Assembly (NCBI GenBank): GCA_008921705.1
Contig: VFFE01007646.1
Span: 193,533-257,532 of the forward strand
Length of the DNA: 64,000 bases
Reading direction: 5' to 3'
Source of the DNA: Burhinus oedicnemus
Lineage: Eukaryota; Chordata; Aves; Charadriiformes; Burhinidae
Both the position numbers and the translations under genes were made by a program. Numbering within the stretch: position 1 is the stretch's first letter; the number at the start of each line of letters is the position of its first letter. Below, one piece after another: positions 1 through 10,778 of the stretch. The notes below the pieces were generated by a model. It was not told the origin of the DNA. It saw only the letters and a program-made list of their open reading frames with translations, and made no database searches.

Positions 1-410
1 AAAGAGAGGAGCCCTGTCTCGCTGGTTGTGGGTCTTAGTCCAAACCCCAGCGGGCGAGAGAAAAGCTTGTCCGATGAAGGTACCAGGCTCTGGCTCCACG
101 CCAGGCTCGCAGCCCCCGAGTGCTCTGTGATCCCAGAGATGAATGCTCAGCCCTTCCCCAAGCGCGAAATGTGTTTGCTGGCGATGCGGGGTCCATGGGC
201 ACAGCCCCTCCTGCCAGCGAGCGTGGCTGGCTTGAGCCTCCCCCCGCCTGCGGAGCCGTTCCCAGGAGGTCCCCGGGCGCTGGTGGAGCGAAGGGTGGTG
301 ATGGCAGATGGCCCCAGTCCCACAACCAGAGGGCTGTGGGCAGGCAGCTGAGACCTGGGTGGAAACCAGAGCTTTCCAGGGTGCGGGGCTTGCAGCAGGA
401 GGGGCTTGTG

Positions 411-423
411 CCCCCCCCCCCCC
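411..423. repeat. Poly-C run (C13)
   Basis: Thirteen consecutive C in a GC-rich segment. Confidence 0.95.
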
Positions 424-1021
424 TTTGCAGCATCTCTTGGCTCCTGCTCATCCTCTTTGCTCTTCCACGCAGGCACAGGCGGCCTCCGCCTCTGCGAAAC
501 CCTGAAACCTGTAGCGAGCTGTGCCAACCGCCAAGAGCTGAGGAGACCATATCGTTGCGGGATTGGCAGGGTTTATTGATCTGCTTAAAATGCAAGTGCA
601 TATGGGAACATGGGAACCCTGAGAGGGTGATGATAGGAGCCGCGATGTTTTCTCCGAAGCAGCACAAACCATAGATTAGCACAAATCAAATGCTAAATTT
701 TGGCTGCCTGATTTCATGACATCAGATAAGGAATCCATCTTGTATCTAAATGAATGGTTTTATCCTTCTGGATTAAGCATAATGCGGCACATAATGTCAT
801 ACCTGCTGTTTCACAGTGAGGTCAATCAGACCTTTCCTTGGTGCCACAGGGCACTGAGCGGGAGCTCAGAGGTTTGTTCTGCGGGATACGGGTGCCTTGG
901 CCGCCTCCTCATCCCTGTGCTGGGAGTGGGGAAAGGACTTGACTCCGCTGTGCTGAGGGTGCTGCTGCTTCCTCCAGGTACAAGGAAAAAAAGAAAAGAA
1001 ACCCCTAATAAAATGAGCAGC

Positions 1022-1036
1022 TTTTTTTTTTTTTTT
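1022..1036. repeat. Poly-T run
   Basis: About 15 T in a row, followed by CCTTTTTT. Confidence 0.85.
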
Positions 1037-3301
1037 CCTTTTTTAACAAAAGAAGTGACATGATTAAAAAATTGATTTGGTGAAATACCTCCAGCCCAGC
1101 AGTTGGGTCTGTCTTTGTTGGGAAGAAGAAGAGTGGTTTCTCTCCCTGCCAGCATCCCGCTGTTCCCACAGGCTCCCGGGGGGCGAGGGCCCATCGATGC
1201 TCTCGCAGCCGGACCCAGTGCTGCGTGCCCTTGGAACATGGGGAACACCACCCAGCCGGCTGCTCTCCGTTTCCAACCCGCCCCACGGGAGGCAGGATGA
1301 AGGATTTAAGTCTGTCTTGAGGAGCGGGCTGCAGGTTGGTGGAAGAAAGGCTTCGAGTGGGGAAGGCTGGAGGGTGCAGTTCCCAGGGCCCCGTATTTGG
1401 TGGGGACAGGCAGGTCAGTCCCCACCACGTACCTCTTGGCACTCGTACTCTTCTGAGCTGGACTCTGTCCTACAGGTGTCCGTCTGTCCATCCTACAGAC
1501 ATCTGTCCTACTTTTCGTGTCCCGGAGCCTGGATGTGAATATTCCCACCAGTATGGAAAGGTTTCGTGGCCTTTCCTGACAGTTCTGGGAGAGGGAGGAA
1601 AAACGCTGTGTTAACTTTTGGGGCAAAAAAGTTTCTTCCTTGTTAGGGGGTTCTGCAGCCTGTCAGGCGCCTGAGTAAAAGTTTATTCTGGTGAACTGCT
1701 CATGCTGCATCTCTGCAATCAAACTGAAGTGGTTTGAGCTGGGTCACTAATAAAAAAACAGCTATTTGCATTTCTGTTTCAAAATGGGTTCAAAGCCCCA
1801 GGCACAAGAGATGGCACTTGGTGAGCGATTACTGCGTTTCGTCGCTTGGCACGTGACTCACGTCTGTCTGGTGCTTTGATGCCGGATCTCCAAAAAGACC
1901 CAGAACTCGCCTGGGGATGGGTTTTAAAAGTGCATCATCTAATTCCAGTACAAAGCAGATGAACAGTCTTATAAACGTGATCAGTCATTCATGTGCTTAA
2001 GTCAAAGCATTATCTCTTTGAAAATCCGAATACCTGTTCATCTTCAATCACAGCTGCTAGCTCCTGTTTTTTTTCCCGATTTATTTATTTTTAATATCTA
2101 GCTGCTAGTATGGCTGCACTCCACCCTTAAATGCCAGGGGAGCAAACACGTGCAGCCTTGCTGGGGAGAACGTCTTGGGAAAGCAATGTGATTTGTGTTT
2201 GTGTGCGAGCAGTGGCAAAATTGAAGTGTAAATAAGGGTTCAGGCTGTATAAATCTGACACCGCAGTAGGTGCTGCTTGGTGGTGAATCCCTGTGCCCTG
2301 CGTCCCCGAGGGAGGAGGCGGCAGGCGGCTGTCTCGGAGAGAGCTTCGCCTCTTTGCAATCACGCTGTCTGTGCTGGACCGAGGTTGAGCCCGTGGTTAG
2401 TTGTTACGCAGGAGGAGGGGACACAAAACCCGCTGCTGTGCCCTACCTTGTCCCCTGGGCACTTGGAGAGGGGTGTTTCAGCATGTCGGGGATTAGCAAG
2501 CGGAGCCCGTGTAGGGCCTGAGAGCAACAATCCCAAAGGAAAAGGGTGGCAACGGTGCTGGGATGGTCCTGTTGTCCTCCAAAACGGACTTCGTTTCTCT
2601 GCTGGCACTGGGAAAGGTGCTAAAATTGCCCCAAGGAGACCTGCGCTAGGGGCCCCTCTCCCTAGGGAATGTGCCTAAACCTCATCTCAGCTCACGATGT
2701 GTCGGCTGTGCCCCAGGCCAGACGCTGGGGGAACGGGCTCGCTGGGGGGAAGGAAGGCTCCTGCCCCAGCTGCCCCCAGCTCCCTCAACAGCTATATTTG
2801 GGAAGAACTAGCTTTTAGTCCAGGAGGGGATTTTCTAGGGAAGCAGAGGTGCTGGCTCCAAAAAGGAGCCAAAAAGGTCAAGTGCTGGGAAAAGATTTGG
2901 CCTCGGTGCTGCTGAGGGCTGTTTCCAGAGAAAAAGCGTATTTATAGAACGGCCCAGAAATAGCGGTGTGAGATATCTGTGGTGCTGCAAGCCCCCTGTT
3001 CCCTGCCAAGCCATTTGGGGCGGCTGGGCCATTTAAAATATTTTAGGCACGGTGCAACATCAGCTGCCATCGAAGCTTGCACGGAGCAGCAAGAAGCGTC
3101 TGGGCACGGCAGCAGAACCCTGAGCCCCCTGCCCTGCCCAGCACGTCACCTGTGCCATCCTTCCCCCAAACTGGTACTTTCGGAAGGTGTTTGCCAGCAC
3201 CAAAATCTGTTATTAGCATCTTTAACTTACTGATATTTGGAGTGCAAGTATGACAGAGGTAGAGCCTGGAAACCCTGCAAGGGGGTTGAAATTGTTCAGT
3301 G

Positions 3302-3368
3302 ATTTTTTGTTTGTATTTTATTTTTATATATATTTTTTTTAATTTTTTTTTAATTTTTTTTTTTTTAA
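3302..3368. repeat. T-rich low-complexity tract
   Basis: Long runs of T with interspersed A, including TATATATA. Confidence 0.9.
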
Positions 3369-3959
3369 GATTTCCATTCTGCTAGGAACTTAGCGGGATT
3401 CCTACTCCCCAGCCCCATGCTGATGGGGCTGCGATGGCGCTGTGGTGCTCGGCAGCGCCTCTGCCCACCTCCTCTCTCCCGACAGCGGAAACATCCCTGC
3501 TGCGCTCCTTGGGGAGCTGGAGCCGCTTCAGCTGGGCTCCAGAAGGGACAAAAATCACATTTTTCCATGTGTCACAAAGCGGTTCTTGCTGTGCTGAGAT
3601 CTGATGGAGGATGCAGCCAGGGACACGGCCCTCGTGTGCGTTTGGGCTGGCTGTGAGCTTTTTGGGAAGGTCTGGTTTGTTCTGCGTCAGGGCTCGAGGC
3701 TTTTGGCTCTGCTGAGAAAGGTGGCAAGAGGAGCCTCTTTTTTTGGGGAATGTTTAGGTTTTCATTAATTAAATAAAACTAATGAAGTAACATGCAGTAA
3801 TGCAGTACAGTTCAACTTAGCTTATAGTATGGAGAAAAAGTTATAAAATCCCCAATTTTGTATTTCCCTCGAGGTAAGAGCCCAGACCTCCCTCCCCCCT
3901 CCCCTGCCTCAAGGATCCTGCCCATCCCAGGACCCTTCCAGGCACCCACAGCCACACAG

Positions 3960-4230
3960 GAACGTGGTGCCCAGTGATAGGACAAAAGATAATGGGCACA
4001 AACTTGAACGTAGGAAGTTCCATCTAAACATGAGGAGGAACTTCTTTCCTTTGAGGGTGGCAGAGCACTGGCACAGGCTGCCCAGAGAGGTGGTGGAGTC
4101 TCCGACTCTGGAGACATTCCAAACCCACCTGGACGCCATCCTGTGTGACCTGTTCTAGGTGACCCTGCTCTGGCAGGAGGGTTGGACTAGATGATCTCCA
4201 GAGGTCCCTGCCAACCCTGGTGATTCTGTA
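3960..4230 (+). mobile_element. CR1 LINE, 3' tail, avian type
   Basis: The run from GTGCCCAGTGATAGGACAAA through the GGTTGGACTAGATGATCTCC stretch to a final TGATTCTGT matches the non-coding 3' end of avian CR1. It is severely 5'-truncated, as most copies are, and fairly intact. It keeps part of the ORF2 C-terminus but encodes nothing functional. Confidence 0.93.
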
Positions 4231-6210
4231 TAGGGCCGTTTCTTCTGTGCTTTGGGTCACTCGTGGGCACAGACGGGTGCTGGAGGGGAAAGGGGAGCGC
4301 TGCGTCTGCTTTTCCTGTAGATAACACCACGGTTTGGCGGAACCGCAGGAGACTTGGCAGCATTTATATAAATAAATGGAAAAAGTGGAAGAAAGGAGCT
4401 GGACAAGAAAGCAGCTCTTCTGGTGCCACCCTACAAGCCACAGGGATCAGCGTGGCACAGACACACGTGGCAAAGGAAATATTTCCATTGATTTCAAGAG
4501 GCTCAATCAAGGCTGAAAAACCGTGTGCGTTAAGATGAGTTTTGTTCGCCGTAGCATTGCATTGATTTGTCCTGTACCTGCACCGCTCCGCATAGGAGCA
4601 GGACGCATCCCCACGGGGCCATTTGTGAGATCAGATCTATACTGCACGCAGGCGGGGAGTAACTTGTCTGTGAAATCAGCTGCCTAAAGGACAGCTGGCT
4701 TCACCACTACTTTTTCTGGCTGTATGTTCTTTCCTGATAAAAAGAAAGAAAAAAAATAAATAAGAGCTTTATCCACCCTTCCCAGCAGTGGCTAGTGCAA
4801 ATTTAATTTGATATATGTAATTTGAGGACTGGGGGGCAGCAGCAAGACCAGAGCTTAGGAGCTTTTGGGAGCTATTAAGTAACTGTGCTTAACAACGATT
4901 AAAAAATAACTCTGTTTCCTTCCCACAGGTGAGGGTTGGACCTTTCCTTCCCCCCGGAGCGCTGCTGGGGCTCGCGGGCAGGTGGAGGAGGGTGCCGATC
5001 CCTGTGGCTGTGAAGAGCCAATGAAATGGAAATTGGGGTTTCCTCAATAAGAGCGGTGGGCTCAGCTTCGCCTTCCTGCGGGAAAGGGGCGTTTGTGCTG
5101 GGGGGTGGAAAAGGCCACCCAATCCCTGCTGTAGGATCCAGGTGGAAACAAGCTGCGTTGTTTCCCCACGAGACAGGCAAGCAGGACCAAGGGCCAGCCA
5201 TTGCCCGTGGCTGACTGCACTTAGCTTGCCCCGTGTAAACCCCCAGTGACTTGCTGGTGTGAGCCTGGGTTTCACAGGCAGATGCCAACATAAGCTGTTA
5301 GCATGAAGCCACGTTAGCCAGAGGCACGGCTCATCTTAAGACAAGTTGTTTCCACCAACCAAACAACTAAACCGCAGGAAAGGTAAAACCTTTTATCTGG
5401 GGATTTGTATGAGAAAGTGGGGTGGTCATGTGCGTTTTATGGTCTGTTTTATTTATTTGTTGATGGTTCGTGTATGAAATGGGAATCCTTAGGTCGTGCG
5501 TGCTCCCCTCTCTGGTTTAACCGGCTCTTCCTCAAGGTAATGCCTACCACCGCCGCTCTGGAAGGAGCAGAGACGCTCTTCCCTGAGTTAACGTGGTAAA
5601 CGTGACCATCTTTCAGTAGCTGGGTGTTACAAGGGCCGGAGGTTTTGTCCCATTGCATTCATTGCGGTGTTTCTCTTTCACATGCTCGTAGGAAACCCAA
5701 ATGCTAGAAGTCAAAACGAAACTCTAAAGCTCATTTTTAAAAACAATGTGAAGAAAAAATAATCCAGGCCCAAGAACAAGCTGCATGATGTCTCACCCCA
5801 GGCACGGCCCTCTTGATTTTGAGGCAGACAAACCAGGCTTTACTGGGCTGCATCCCAGAGTGGAGACCAACCTGAACCCTTCGTGTCTAACCAAGCACCG
5901 GGTTACCCCTGGCACTCACAGGGATGTTCAAGCCGGGCAAGTGAATTTGGGGGGGCTAGTAGCAGGGCTACGGCCGTGTGAGTGGGTAGAGCATCCATCT
6001 GCCATTGCAATGAGAGCAGGAGATGGCAGGGGTGAGGTGTGTGATAAGGATAATATGGCAGGGTGGTATTTCAGGCAGCAACCTCACCCTGTTTCCACCT
6101 CCGTGTGCCCCCACATCGCTGGGAGCTGCCGGCGTCCTGGGCTGCGCATGGCCCTGTGCTGGGGGGACAACACAGCGAGGGGCAGTGGCAAAGAAGAGGG
6201 GGAGGGGGTC

Positions 6211-6236
6211 CATGGATAAAACCATGGATAAAACAG
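6211..6236. repeat. Tandem duplication, 2 x 12 bp
   Basis: CATGGATAAAAC occurs twice without a gap. Confidence 0.8.
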
Positions 6237-6691
6237 CTGATGGTGGAAAAACTCTTGGTGCGAGGGGATGAGGAGGAGCCCAGGCTCATGAGATGTGCTG
6301 CTCTGCGCTGTCCCTGGAGCTACACGTCATGCTTTGGGCTGCAGCAGCGCTCAGAGCTGGTCCCTGGCTCCACTGACATCTCAGCCTGACCCATCGCACC
6401 TTCTTCTCTCTACCCTGCCTGTGATTGCCATTTCTGCATAGGAGAATGCAGAATGCCCTGAAATCTCTATCCCTCTTCATCAAATTAACCCAGCGCAGCC
6501 GCAAGCGAGAGCATCCCTGGATGGCGGCTGAGTAGGCACTGGGCCGTCCCGTGGCAGAGCTGCGCTTGTTTCTGATGCTTCAAAAACCTCCTGGTTGTTC
6601 TCTGCATCTCCTAGAGCATTTGGCTTTGTGGTGCACAGGCAGTGTCCCAGGTAGGGGTGCATGGTGCCAGTGCTGGCTCCTCACTGCCTTC

Positions 6692-6718
6692 CCTCCTCCT
6701 CCTCCTCCTCCTCCTCCT
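6692..6718. repeat. (CCT)n trinucleotide repeat
   Basis: About nine CCT units; all pyrimidine on this strand. Confidence 0.95.
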
Positions 6719-9700
6719 GCATGCAAGAGAAAGACGCAAGCGGGCAGCAGATGGGCAGGGGAGCCTGGGCATGGTGTGTCAGCCACTGGGCCAGTGCCAC
6801 ATGCCACAGCAACTCCCCCTGGTCTTTCCAGGGGTGAGCAGGTCAGGTTTGTCGGTTGTTTTTTCCTGCCTATGGCCTCACACTGCTACTGCCTAGGCAC
6901 CCACGAGGTCCCCTAGCCACAGCGGTGGTGGCCATGACCCTGCTTCTCCCTCAAGCATCCCCACCACAGGCTTAGTCATGGCCGAGGCTTTATTTTAGCC
7001 AGCTTGAACAGGGCTGCTGCCTCTTCCTGGAAGGTAGGAATTACGGACATGGTGTTAGTGTGTCCCAGCTCCTTTCTCCCACTTTTTGGCCTGGGTCAAT
7101 CAAGGCCACTGGGCCAGGGCTGGGTTTCCAGCCAGTCTCAAGGCTGAGCCAGGGCTCCATCGTAAAGCCTGTGTTCCCTCATCTCCTCTTTAATATTTAT
7201 GTCCAGACTGCAGAGGTTGGAAATACTTCCGATCGATAAAATAGTTCAACAAAACCAATCAATAAAACATTATAAAAAGCGGAGAAAGATGGAGGAGAGA
7301 TCCACTGGCTGCAAAGCACTGCTGCTGCCCGCAGCCTCTCTGCACAAGGCGTGTGAATCGCTGGCGGTTTCCAAAATCTTCCTGTTCCCGTGGGGTGAGG
7401 AATAGGAGCGTTTAACATCTCCACCTGCTGGGACAGGGTGCGAAGGGCTGTAGCAGCATCAGTGGGGCACGCGGGCTCTCCTCTAAGAACAAAAACCATT
7501 GGCAAAACCTCTTGGTTGTGGGTCCAGAAGGATGGCAGAGCCTGTGCAGAGGCTGATGGTCTCCAAAGCGTCCCTGCGCCCCTCAGGACCCTCCTGCCCG
7601 CGTGGGCTGGGGGCAGGGAGGGCAACGCAGAGCTTGGTGGTGGTGGTCTGAGGGTCTGGTCTGAGGGTCGGTGCTGCTCACACAGGAGGCAGAGGTGCCG
7701 GGGGGGCTGAGTGCGTCGCCGGTGCAGCTGGGTTACTATACTTGGGGACGGGCAGCAAAGCCAGCCCGATGCTGTATCAAGCACCGAGAGCTGCAGGTAA
7801 CCCAGGTGATGTCTCAGAGCAAAAGCCATTCCTCAAGGTCTGGCTAACCTTCCTGTCCATTTAATCCAGAGAAAGTGGCAAACGAAAACTTGAAGCCCCG
7901 AAGCAGGGAACGTCAGGGCGCACTGCAGAACCTGTGTTATCGCTGCAGCCACCCACATTATTTTCCCTTTGCTTAATTAAAGCCCAGAAAACGTAAACTG
8001 TGACGGTTCTGCAAAGAGGAAGTGATACCACTTCCTCGGCAAAGGCAATTATTGCATGTTTGTATTTTTCGTTTTACTCCGCAGCCGTAGGTGCGTAACC
8101 GGCTGCCCCTGCACCCTGCTCGCCACTGGGCGCCCAGCCTCGGGGCGAAGGCGCGCGGTGCTGAGGAAGAGGTGATGTGTTCTCACCCCAAGTTTAAACC
8201 TTGTGATGCTATCTGCTCTTGGAGGATGGAGAGGATTTAATTCAGCAGCTCAAAGCCTGGGGCCATGCAAGCCAGGTTGAGAACTGTGTGTGGGGCGGTG
8301 GAGGGAGGGAGCCGGGGAGCTGAAGACATGGATTTGCAGACCTTGGACTGGCAAGTGAACAGGTAAAGCAAAAAAACAAGCAACTACTGCGCTGTAGCCG
8401 AGACAGGTCCACCACAGTGAGCAACAGCTCGATTGTAGAGACACCTCATCCTCAGTCAAGGTCCATGTGAGTTCTTCATCTCAGTAATTACTGACTTCGG
8501 AGCATAATTTCCACACTTCTCCTCATTGCTTCAGTCCCTTTTGCTGCTACTGATTTACCCAGGGACCTAATCTTGACCAGAAAACCAGCTGGACTTCCGC
8601 AAAGTCCAGCTGGAAGTGAGAAGAATTGGGGCCAGGCTCTCCCACCCCACCAAGCACTGGGTTAAGGTGTTGGGTGTGGGGCTGCCGCTGCCCTTGGGGG
8701 AAAGACAGGGCTGGGAGGGGGCTGCCCTGCGCCCCCCGGGCATGGCCATGGGCTATTAGGGGTGGAAGGAAGCTGCTTCTCTGTCTTCCTTTATTCCCTT
8801 TGATAGGACAAATAAAAGTTCACCCTGGTTCCTCCCCGTCTGGTGGGGCTGTGCAGCACTTTGGGGGAGCGGTGCGGCGGCCGGGGTTGCTCAGCCCCCT
8901 GATCCCGCGCGATGGTGGGAATGGCTCCCTCGCCTCCTGGCTTCCGGCCAGAGCAACGTTAGTTTCATTAGAGCTGGCACGTTACTTGCAGGGCGTTTCT
9001 TTTGTTGAGGAGCTTTTCTTTTCCAAACTAAAAAAGAAAGAAAAAGAGGAAGATGCGAGCGGCAGCGTGCAGTGACCCTCGCCAGCGTTACACGAGGATG
9101 AGTTTCACAAAACAGTATTTCAGAAACACGGGGAAAGGGGGAGCACGGAAACATGCCCCTAAACTGGCACTTTTTAATTTGTTGTAAACCCATGTGTGCA
9201 CGTGGGGCGTTTGGTTGAAATCCCCATCAGCTGCTCCGTTCACGCCCATGGGGACGCCCTGAGCACAGCATCTCCCAGGGTCTCGTGCCGGGTGCCCTGT
9301 GCCACTCAGACACCAGTGAAGAGCCTGGAGAAGCCTGAACTGGCCTTTTCCCCGGGAATCACTAAGGTCTTTAGGCAGTGGGAGTGCCTCGCCTCGCTTA
9401 GGGTTCCCACTGGATTAAAGCTCGTGGTGTTAGCTGTATGTATTTATATCACCGCTGCAGAACTAACCGTGCTCGGCTCTATGGGAGCATTGTAAATATG
9501 AGCCTTTCCCTGTCACCTGCGCTCGTCTTGATTTTAGAGCGCTCGGTGGTACCTGGAGTATTTAACAGCACTCCGGCTCTGACTAATGGTTACAGATGCA
9601 CATAAGATAGAAAGATTAGCAGCTCAGCTGTCTGATTAATATGTAAATGTACCCAGTTATGTGTGAGTGCTCTTAATGAAGTAACTCACACTTCTGCCTC

Positions 9701-10253
9701 CATATATCACGGGTGATTGATGGAAAAAGCACTTTAGGTGCCTGCTGGAAAGCGTAAAAGTTGTTTTTGTCTGTATCTTTCCTTTAAAAAAAAAAACCTG
9801 TAGACCTAGGGCTGAGATTTCCTAAGGGAGAAAAAACAACCCAGTCTGAGTTTAATCTAAACTAATCCAAATTGTTGGCCACGCTCCTGCAGTATCTGTA
9901 AATTCTCAGATAGGAATAATCCATCAGGATCTTGTATAACAATCCACATGGTATCTTAAATAAACCTCTTTGGCTGTAGCTTGCAGCTGACACCTACTGT
10001 AAATTATTTGATGATACTTTATTTGAAGGGCTGTAGGCTGAAATGAATGTTGTGGTGAAGGCAGGAGGCCCCAGCCCAGCGAAGATGTTCCCGTGCTGCT
10101 CCTTCCACCCCGGTCCCCTTTCGGCACAGCCCTACTCCCCATGCTGCTGACCGGGCGAGCAGTGCCTTCTGCTGGGCTGCGTGGGGCAGCCGTGCGGCTC
10201 AAGAAAATCAAATAAAAATCCCGAGGCATCAATAGCTTCATGCAATGCAAAGG

Positions 10254-10258
10254 GCTTC
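10254..10258. repeat. Target-site duplication, left copy
   Basis: GCTTC directly before the LTR; identical to 10774-10778. Confidence 0.85.
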
Positions 10259-10773
10259 TGCCATGGTTTAACCCCAGCCAGCAACTAGGACCACGCAGCC
10301 GCTCGCTTACTCCCTCCCGTCCCCCCCCCAAGTAGGGTAGGGAGAAGAGGGAGGAAAGGAGGGGAAAACAAAACTAGTGGGTTGAGATAAGGCAGTTTAA
10401 TAGAACAGTATCGGAAGAGGAAAATAATAATAATGGTAAAGGAATATACAAAATAAAGTAATACAACACAAGTTGTTCTCACCACCCAACGATTGGTTGA
10501 CTAGCCTGTCCTGAGTAGTGATTGTGGATTCCTGCCCCCCAGCCAACCCCCATTTACATACTGAGCATGACGTCTGTGGTGTGGAATATTCCTTTGGCCA
10601 GCTTGTCCTGTCTATGCTCCCTCTCAGCTTCTTTGGGAAGCTGAAAAACTGATGTAAGCATTCGTTAATAACAACTAAACCAGTATGTGTTACCAACATT
10701 ATTCTCATACTAAATCCAAAACACAGCAGCTACTAGGAAGAAAATTAACTCTATCCCAGCTGAAACCAGGACA
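10259..10773 (-). mobile_element. Solo LTR of an avian endogenous retrovirus
   Basis: On the minus strand the element starts TGTCCTGGTTTCAGCTGGG and ends in GTTTAACCATGGCA, so it has TG...CA termini over 515 bp. It is flanked by a perfect 5-bp duplication, GCTTC (10254-10258 and 10774-10778). Five-base duplications are typical of ERVL-type insertions. I know this LTR family from neoavian birds. No internal retroviral sequence is present, so the provirus recombined to a solo LTR. ATTAAA at 10396-10401 (minus strand) may be its polyadenylation signal. Confidence 0.93.
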
Positions 10774-10778
10774 GCTTC
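10774..10778. repeat. Target-site duplication, right copy
   Basis: GCTTC directly after the LTR; identical to 10254-10258. Confidence 0.85.

Larger units (their letters stand above)
1..3959. other. Intergenic, GC-rich, no gene seen
   Basis: The frames here (up to 215 codons at 35-682, minus strand) are GC-driven: they overlap one another on both strands and show no domain I recognise. The 1740-2110 part is AT-rich and may be conserved non-coding DNA. Confidence 0.6.
4231..10253. other. Intergenic, no gene seen
   Basis: Mixed GC content. The 7197-7829 minus frame of 210 codons has an ordinary, low-complexity composition and no family match that I recognise. The 9550-9720 part is AT-rich, with several ATTA and TGATTAAT words of homeodomain type. 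Confidence 0.6.

Noticed and set aside
35..682. Open frame of 215 codons on the minus strand
   Set aside because: GC-rich sequence with long overlapping frames on both strands and low-complexity Pro/Gly/Ser content; no family resemblance.
7197..7829. Open frame of 210 codons on the minus strand
   Set aside because: Composition follows local GC; no motif, signal peptide or splice support.
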